Assembly (NCBI GenBank): GCA_007695015.1
Contig: REEN01000065.1
Coordinates: 51,466-115,465, forward strand
Reading direction: 5' to 3'
Length of the DNA: 64,000 bases
DNA from: Marinilabiliales bacterium
GTDB taxonomy: Bacteria > Bacteroidota > Bacteroidia > Bacteroidales > PUMT01
In this document: positions 58,871 to 64,000 of the stretch, one piece after another
Layout of the letters: every line of letters starts with the position of its first letter
How positions within the stretch are numbered: the first letter of the stretch is position 1
The notes under the pieces: model-generated
The model's database searches: none
What the model saw: the letters and a program-made list of their open reading frames with translations, nothing else
Told to the model about the DNA's origin: nothing
Translations under genes and position numbers: made by a program

Positions 58871-60100
58871 ATGCATAATATATTACGTGGTTTTCCCCCG
58901 AAAGGGGATTTGATAAAATGGTACACGGAGAAAGGTCCCGGCCCTGTCCTGAAAGTGAACTGCCACATTCACTCCCCTTACTCGTTCAGTGCCTTTGATG
59001 ATCTTGAGCAGGCTTTCTCAATGGCTGCCGCGGAGGATGTGAAAGTTCTGGGAATAAATGATTTCAACACAACCGAAGGGTACAGCCGGTTCTATGAACT
59101 GGGTCTTGCATACAGGGTCTTTCCCCTTTTCAACATCGAGTTTATGGGGCTTCTGGAAGAGGAGCAGAGAAAAGGGGTCAGGATTAATGACCCCAATAAC
59201 CCGGGAAGAATCTACTTCTGCGGGAAAGGGCTTGATTTTCCGGTATCCCTCAGCGGGTCTTCATCAGCAAAGATAACCAGCGTGACAGCTGAGAGCCACC
59301 GCCAGGTGAGGGAGATGACGGCCCGGCTGAATGACCTTCTGCAGTCGGCTGGTTCAAGTGAGAGGATCGGGTTTGACGAGGTAAGGGAAAAACTGACCAT
59401 GGGCATGGTGAGGGAACGTCATCTTGCCAGGGCCCTGCGACTTATGATCTTTCAGAAGCACCCGGCAGCCGGTGAAAGAAAGATGTTCCTCAAAGACCTT
59501 TTTGGAGGCACTGAACCAGCAGCAGATCCGGCAGATGTGGCCGCTCTTGAAAATGAGCTGAGGGGCAGGCTGCTCAAGTCGGGAGGCCCTGCATTTGTGG
59601 AGGAGGACAGCAAGGCCTTCCTGGATATTGATGAGATATGCGGAATTATCGCAGATGCCGGCGGAATACCCTGTTATCCTGTTCTTTTGGATGATGCCGG
59701 CGGAAACTGCACTGAGTTTGAGAGTGACCTGGAAGCGCTGTCGGGCAGGCTCAGGGCATGGGATGTGCCGGCCGTGGAACTTATTCCGGGAAGGAACTCC
59801 CCCGAAGCAATCAGGCGTTTTACCGGCTTTTTCAGGGATAAAGGATTTGTGGTTATGTTCGGCACAGAACACAACACACCGGCTTTGCAGCCGCTGAAGG
59901 TGGCGGTTCGGGGCGGCGGGGAACCTGACCCGGATTTGGCCGGCATTTCTTACCTGGGTGCATGCCTTGTTGCCGCACACCAGTATTTGCGGGCGAAGGG
60001 AGAAACAGGCTATGCCGGTTTTCCCGTGAAGGAGGAGAGAGAGGAGTTTGAGGAGCTGGGGAAAGCGGTAATAGCAAGGTTTATCGAGAAGGACGGTTGA
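58871..60100 (+). CDS. PHP-domain protein, uncharacterised
   Basis: A 409-residue protein. NCHIHSPYSFSAF near residue 31 is the PHP metal site, and FGTEHNT and a late AAHQYL are further candidates for metal ligands. There is a large, poorly conserved middle (about residues 120-230). Members are metal-dependent phosphoesterases, so it might remove phosphate from a sugar phosphate in this pathway, but no specific role is known to me. It is transcribed with the aldo/keto reductase 33 nt upstream. Confidence 0.75.
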   Translation: MHNILRGFPPKGDLIKWYTEKGPGPVLKVNCHIHSPYSFSAFDDLEQAFSMAAAEDVKVLGINDFNTTEGYSRFYELGLAYRVFPLFNIEFMGLLEEEQRKGVRINDPNNPGRIYFCGKGLDFPVSLSGSSSAKITSVTAESHRQVREMTARLNDLLQSAGSSERIGFDEVREKLTMGMVRERHLARALRLMIFQKHPAAGERKMFLKDLFGGTEPAADPADVAALENELRGRLLKSGGPAFVEEDSKAFLDIDEICGIIADAGGIPCYPVLLDDAGGNCTEFESDLEALSGRLRAWDVPAVELIPGRNSPEAIRRFTGFFRDKGFVVMFGTEHNTPALQPLKVAVRGGGEPDPDLAGISYLGACLVAAHQYLRAKGETGYAGFPVKEEREEFEELGKAVIARFIEKDG

Positions 60101-60168
60101 TGGTCTGCGAGCGGCAACCATCTGTAGCAGGCGGTTATAACGGTTACCGGATTTAAATTAAAGTAACT

Positions 60169-62142
60169 ATGGAAGATAAAGCACTGGACGATCTTGTTGA
60201 GATATCCCGGTTTTACGGTACGGGCAAGGATTACGTGATAGCAGGAGGGGGGAACACCTCCTGGAAGGACGGTGACAGGCTCTGGATAAAAGCGAGCGGC
60301 ACCAGCCTTGAAACCATCGGCCGTGACGGTTTTGCCGTAATGAGCAGGGCAAAGCTGCGGGAGATGGCAGAAAAAAAGTACAGCGACGACCCATTTGAGA
60401 GGGAGCGCCAGGTCAAGGCCGATCTTCATGCATGCTCTGCCGATCCGTCAAGTCCGCTTCGCCCATCTGTCGAGACAAATCTTCACGAGATAATAGAGTA
60501 CAGTTATGTGGTGCACCTGCATCCGGCCCTGGTCGGGGGACTGTTATGCAGCCTTGATTCGCGCAGGGTCACTGCAGAGCTTTTCCCTGATGCACTTTAC
60601 ATTGAGTATACTGACCCGGGCTATACCCTTTTCCGCAAGGTGAAGGATGAGATTGAAAAATACAGGGAGGCCAGGGGACATGAACCACAGGTAATATTCA
60701 TGGAGAACCACGGGGTGTTCGTTTCAGCCGGAACCACCGGTGAGATAAGGCAGATTTACGACAGGATCTTTTCCGGGATCAGGGCCCGGCTCGGGCCGGC
60801 AGATGAGACAGAGGAGCTGGCTGTACCGGAAGGTGCCGCACAGTTCATGCCGGTGATCCGCATGCTTGTGTCGGACGTGGGGCATAAAACAGTGTCGGCA
60901 AGGAACAACACACTCATCTCCCGATTCAGCCAAAGCAGCAGTTCCTTCTCAAAAGTATCGGCTCCCTTCACCCCCGATATAATTGTTTACTGCAAATCCT
61001 CATACCTCTATATTGATGAAAACGGTTCGCCTGAAAAGATAATCGGTGCGATTGAGTCGGGAATTCAAAGATTTCGCAGCGAAAACGGATATTTCCCTGT
61101 AATAGTTGTCGTGAAAGGATACGGGCTGTTTGGGATTGGAGATAACTGGCAGATGGCTGACACGGCGCTCGACATATTCGAGGACCTCATGAAGATCAGC
61201 CGCTATACCGAAAGCTTCGGCGGGCCGCGGTTCATGAATGACCGGCAGATAGAGTTTATTGATACCTGGGAGGTGGAGAATTACCGTAGAAACGTTGCAT
61301 CAGGAAAGAAACATTCCGGCAGGGTTGAGGGGATAACGGCGATTGTTACTGGTGGCGCCATGGGTTTTGGTGCAGGGATCGCTTTGTCGCTCATCGATGA
61401 GGGTGCAAATGTTGTGATTGCCGATATCAGCCGGGAAGAGGGAGAGAAGCTGACAGGCCAACTGAATGGCCCCGGCAGGAAGAACAGGGCGGTCTTCATT
61501 GAAAGTGACATAACCGTTCCGGTGTCTGTAAAACAGCTGGTTGATAAGACCGTGATGGAGTTCGGGGGACTCGACCTGATGGTGTCCAACGCGGGAATAC
61601 TGTATGCCGGTTCTCTTGATGAGATGGATGAGGAGGTGTTTGAACGTGTCACCAGGGTGAACTATACCGGCTATTTTCACTGCGCGAAATATGCATCGGC
61701 GGTCATGAAGCTGCAGAACCGCTTCAGCAAGGCCCGCTTTTTCGATATTATCCAGATAAACTCCAAATCCGGACTTAAGGGGAGCAACCGGAATTTCGCA
61801 TATGCAGGCGGTAAATTCGGGGGAATTGGTTTGACCCAGTCCTTTGCGCTCGAACTGATGCAATTCAACATCAAGGTTAATTCCATCTGCCCCGGCAACT
61901 TTTTTGAGGGCCCGCTGTGGTCCGACCCCGAAAACGGGCTTTTTGTGCAGTATCTGCGTACAGGCAAGGTGCCTGGCGCAAAGACGGTTGATGATGTAAA
62001 ACGGCATTATGAGAAACAGGTTCCTGCAGGCCGCGGATGCCGCGTTGAAGATGTAATGAAGGCCATCTACTACGTGATCGGGCAGGAATATGAAACAGGC
62101 CAGGCTGTGCCTGTCACCGGTGGTCAGAACATGCTCCACTGA
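60169..62142 (+). CDS. Class II aldolase fused to sorbitol-6-phosphate-dehydrogenase-like SDR
   Basis: A 657-residue fusion. The first domain (about 1-230) is a class II aldolase fold with zinc ligands His116, His118 (VHLHPA) and His181 (ENHGVF). The second (about 385-657) is an SDR with the VTGGAMGFGAG nucleotide site and the Tyr545-x3-Lys549 pair. Its end (INSKSGLKGSNRNFAYAGGKFGGIGLTQSF, with VPAGRGC and VTGGQ) resembles SrlD. A similar fusion occurs in RhaD-type enzymes, but the SrlD-like SDR suggests a hexitol or ketose (phosphate) substrate (inference). Its last codons are echoed by a tandem repeat after the stop. Confidence 0.85.
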   Translation: MEDKALDDLVEISRFYGTGKDYVIAGGGNTSWKDGDRLWIKASGTSLETIGRDGFAVMSRAKLREMAEKKYSDDPFERERQVKADLHACSADPSSPLRPSVETNLHEIIEYSYVVHLHPALVGGLLCSLDSRRVTAELFPDALYIEYTDPGYTLFRKVKDEIEKYREARGHEPQVIFMENHGVFVSAGTTGEIRQIYDRIFSGIRARLGPADETEELAVPEGAAQFMPVIRMLVSDVGHKTVSARNNTLISRFSQSSSSFSKVSAPFTPDIIVYCKSSYLYIDENGSPEKIIGAIESGIQRFRSENGYFPVIVVVKGYGLFGIGDNWQMADTALDIFEDLMKISRYTESFGGPRFMNDRQIEFIDTWEVENYRRNVASGKKHSGRVEGITAIVTGGAMGFGAGIALSLIDEGANVVIADISREEGEKLTGQLNGPGRKNRAVFIESDITVPVSVKQLVDKTVMEFGGLDLMVSNAGILYAGSLDEMDEEVFERVTRVNYTGYFHCAKYASAVMKLQNRFSKARFFDIIQINSKSGLKGSNRNFAYAGGKFGGIGLTQSFALELMQFNIKVNSICPGNFFEGPLWSDPENGLFVQYLRTGKVPGAKTVDDVKRHYEKQVPAGRGCRVEDVMKAIYYVIGQEYETGQAVPVTGGQNMLH

Positions 62143-62234
62143 CCATATGTTACAGGCGGCAGGTACATGCTCCAATGGTCATTGTTACAGGCGGCCTGAA
62201 CATGCTCCACTGACCAGTGTTGCCAGCGGCCTGC
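62129..62234 (+). repeat. Tandem repeat derived from the 3' end of the aldolase-SDR gene
   Basis: Three units of 35-36 bp (62129-62164, 62165-62199, 62200-62234) each begin ACATGCTCCA. The first covers the last codons (ACATGCTCCACTGA, encoding MLH and the stop). The linking GTTACAGGCGGC segment translates VTGG, matching the gene's own VTGGQNMLH end. The gene tail appears to have been copied in tandem past its stop. Confidence 0.8.
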
Positions 62235-62297
62235 CCCCCCGCCGGCCATGTGGATTGAGTGACGGCTGCAGGAGAGGACATATTAACTATAATCATG

Positions 62298-63563
62298 ATG
62301 AAGACAAAAGCAATAAGATTATACGGGAAGAACGATATCAGGCTCGAGGAGTTTGAGCTGCCTGAAATGAAGGAGGACGAGATACTGGCACAGGTGGTAT
62401 CTGACAGTATCTGCATGTCTTCCTACAAGGCTGTTACCCAGGGTGCCGACCACAAGCGTGTTCCCAACGATGTGCACAACAATCCCACTATCATAGGTCA
62501 TGAGTTCAGCGGTATTCTGCTGAAAGTTGGAAGAAAATGGAAGGACCACTTCAGGGAGGGAGACAAGTTTTCCATACAGCCGGCAATGAACTATAAGGGG
62601 AGCCTTGATGCGCCGGGGTATTCCTTCCGGTATATCGGAGGAAATGCAACGCATGTCATTATACCGAATGAGGTGATGGAGACAGACTGCCTGCTGCCTT
62701 ACAATGGAGAAAGCTTCTTTCACGCCTCACTTTCCGAGCCTATGTCATGCGTTATCGGGGCTTTTCATGCCTCTTACCATACCAAAAACGGTGTATACAG
62801 GCACGATATGGGAATAAGGGAAGGAGGAAAGGCGGCAATCCTTGCGGGAGCGGGTCCTATGGGACTCGGAGCAATTGACTATGCAATTCATTGTGACAGG
62901 AAGCCTGGATTGCTTGTAGTTACAGACATTGACAAGGCGCGGCTGGAAAGGGTGGCCAAAATACATACGCCTGAAGAGGCTGCAAAGAACGGTGTTGAGC
63001 TAAAGTATGTTAACACGGCTGATGTGTCAGATCCTGTGTCGTACCTCAGGTCTCTTACCGGAGATGAGGGTTATGATGATGTGTTCGTATTTGCCCCTGT
63101 GCGACAGGTTGTCGAAACCGGAGACAGGATACTCGGTTTTGACGGTTGCCTCAACTTTTTTGCCGGCCCCTCGGATCCGGGGTTCAGCGCCGAAATGAAT
63201 TTTTACAATGTGCATTACGCGTTTACCCATATTGTAGGAACCAGCGGTGGCAACACCGACGACATGAAGGAGGCCCTTGAGATGATGGCTGCCGGGAGGT
63301 TGAACCCCGCCGCCATGATAACCCATATCGGGGGACTCGATGCGGTGATAGACACCACGAAGCGCCTGCCGCAAATACCGGGCGGCAAGAAACTGATATA
63401 TACCAATATCTCGCTTCCTCTGACAGCCATTGAGGATTTCGGTAAGCTCGGGCGCATTGATCCCTGCTTCAGGGAGCTCCACAGGATGCTTGAGGCCAAC
63501 GACTTTATATGGTCGTCCGAAGCGGAGAGGTTCCTGCTCGAACATGCCACGCCGCAGAGGTAA
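62298..63563 (+). CDS. Zinc-type reductase, sorbose-1-phosphate-reductase-like (MDR family)
   Basis: A 421-residue medium-chain dehydrogenase. The zinc ligand Cys39 is in SDSICMSSYK, followed by GHEFSG and the nucleotide fold AGAGPMGLGAIDYA. Conserved segments DHKRVP, QPAMNYKGSLDAPGYS, LLPYNGESFF and HIVGTSGGNTDDM recall the L-sorbose-1-phosphate reductase (SorE) group, which turns sorbose-1-phosphate into sorbitol-6-phosphate. Paired with the SrlD-like SDR upstream, it could interconvert ketose and polyol phosphates (inference). ATGs at 62295 and 62298 are adjacent; MKTKAIRLYG is the familiar start. Confidence 0.87.
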   Translation: MKTKAIRLYGKNDIRLEEFELPEMKEDEILAQVVSDSICMSSYKAVTQGADHKRVPNDVHNNPTIIGHEFSGILLKVGRKWKDHFREGDKFSIQPAMNYKGSLDAPGYSFRYIGGNATHVIIPNEVMETDCLLPYNGESFFHASLSEPMSCVIGAFHASYHTKNGVYRHDMGIREGGKAAILAGAGPMGLGAIDYAIHCDRKPGLLVVTDIDKARLERVAKIHTPEEAAKNGVELKYVNTADVSDPVSYLRSLTGDEGYDDVFVFAPVRQVVETGDRILGFDGCLNFFAGPSDPGFSAEMNFYNVHYAFTHIVGTSGGNTDDMKEALEMMAAGRLNPAAMITHIGGLDAVIDTTKRLPQIPGGKKLIYTNISLPLTAIEDFGKLGRIDPCFRELHRMLEANDFIWSSEAERFLLEHATPQR

Positions 63564-63697
63564 AGCCGTAATACCATTTTTTAGCTTCGCACCGCGAATT
63601 TTTTAATCACACATGCCTTTCAGGCAAAACCCGGCCAGGACATTACCGGGACCAGACGCTGGCTTCATTGATTAACTAAATATTGCTACATTACAGC

Positions 63698-64000
63698 ATG
63701 GAACTTTCGGTAGTTTTCCCGGTTCTTAATGAGGAGCATAAGATCGCTGCAGATATTGAGGCGGCCTTTGCATTTATGGATGATAACCTGATCAGCGGAG
63801 AGGTGATAATTGTGGATGACGGCAGTACCGATAACACGGCCAAGCTGGTATCGGATATGATGACAGTTAGTGACAGGCCGCTTCACCTTATCAGTTACAG
63901 TCCCAATCGCGGCAAGGGATATGCCGTCAGGCAGGGTATAATGGCTGCCCGCGGCAGGATAATAATGTTTGCCGACAGCGGCAACTGTGTGCCGCTGGAT
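63698..64000 (+). CDS. Family 2 glycosyltransferase, dolichyl-phosphate-sugar type (5' part)
   Basis: The 101 visible residues begin MELSVVFPVLNEEHKI and continue with IIVDDGSTDNT, then NRGKGYAVRQGIMAARG. These are GT2 motifs of the polyprenyl-phosphate glucosyl/mannosyl transferase type. The DxD region reads FADSGN, a variant form. The gene runs past the end of the window. It is separated from the preceding catabolic genes by 134 nt with no clear feature, so it is probably a new unit. Confidence 0.85.
   Translation, partial: MELSVVFPVLNEEHKIAADIEAAFAFMDDNLISGEVIIVDDGSTDNTAKLVSDMMTVSDRPLHLISYSPNRGKGYAVRQGIMAARGRIIMFADSGNCVPLD

Noticed and set aside
62090..62356. 88-codon frame across the repeat after the aldolase-SDR gene
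   Set aside because: It overlaps the gene end in another frame and runs through the tandem repeat into the next gene.

Overview
The window looks like chromosome of an anaerobic, fermentative Bacteroidota, most likely Bacteroidales/Marinilabiliales. The evidence is the gene order tRNA-tuf-tRNA(Trp)-secE-nusG-rplKAJL-rpoBC, promoter-like TTTG / TAnnTTTG pairs, an S46 dipeptidyl-peptidase, a type IX secretion C-terminal domain, a short HPF, and several [FeFe]-hydrogenase genes. No phage, insertion sequence, CRISPR array or rRNA was seen.

Layout. 1-14.35 kb: end of a Xer recombinase, hpf, four tRNAs, tuf, tRNA-Trp, secE, nusG, four ribosomal protein genes, rpoB, rpoC and a DUF3467 gene, closed by a terminator. 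14.5-22.8 kb: etfB-etfA-acyl-CoA dehydrogenase, a DUF2520 protein, a UbiA prenyltransferase, Maf and an S46 peptidase with DPP11-type Arg. 22.9-26.5 kb: first [FeFe]-hydrogenase (hydC-short hydB-hydA). 26.6-32.4 kb: small genes, an L,D-transpeptidase lipoprotein, a GH50-like lipoprotein and an orphan HlyD-type adaptor. 32.7-39.7 kb: two aspartate-kinase operons, one with lysA, the other behind a SAM (S-box) riboswitch with metY and metF. 39.8-48.5 kb: a sensory-hydrogenase module (DRTGG, ATPase, HydS-like, DRTGG, PHP, ATPase) running into a second hydrogenase (ferredoxin-like, hydB, hydA, hydC). 48.6-52.7 kb: a secreted TonB-C-like protein and a T9SS-secreted glycosidase. 52.7-63.6 kb: a GntR-regulated catabolic locus (E2, fused E1, aldo/keto reductase, PHP protein, aldolase-SDR fusion, zinc reductase). 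63.7 kb to the end: a glycosyltransferase running off the window.

How it fits together. The hydrogenases suggest disposal of NADH and ferredoxin electrons as H2. The first has a short HydB and an altered H-cluster loop, and looks like an NADH-dependent, possibly non-bifurcating type. The second has a full-length HydB and canonical loops, and looks like a bifurcating type. The HydS-like protein between them, surrounded by signalling domains, could sense H2 or redox state. The GntR locus combines sorbitol-6-phosphate-dehydrogenase-like, sorbose-1-phosphate-reductase-like and 2-oxoacid dehydrogenase parts. It has three matching palindromes at its two promoter regions and is the best candidate for an undescribed pathway. 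A recurrent oddity is decayed tandem duplications of 18-72 bp in the gaps between genes.
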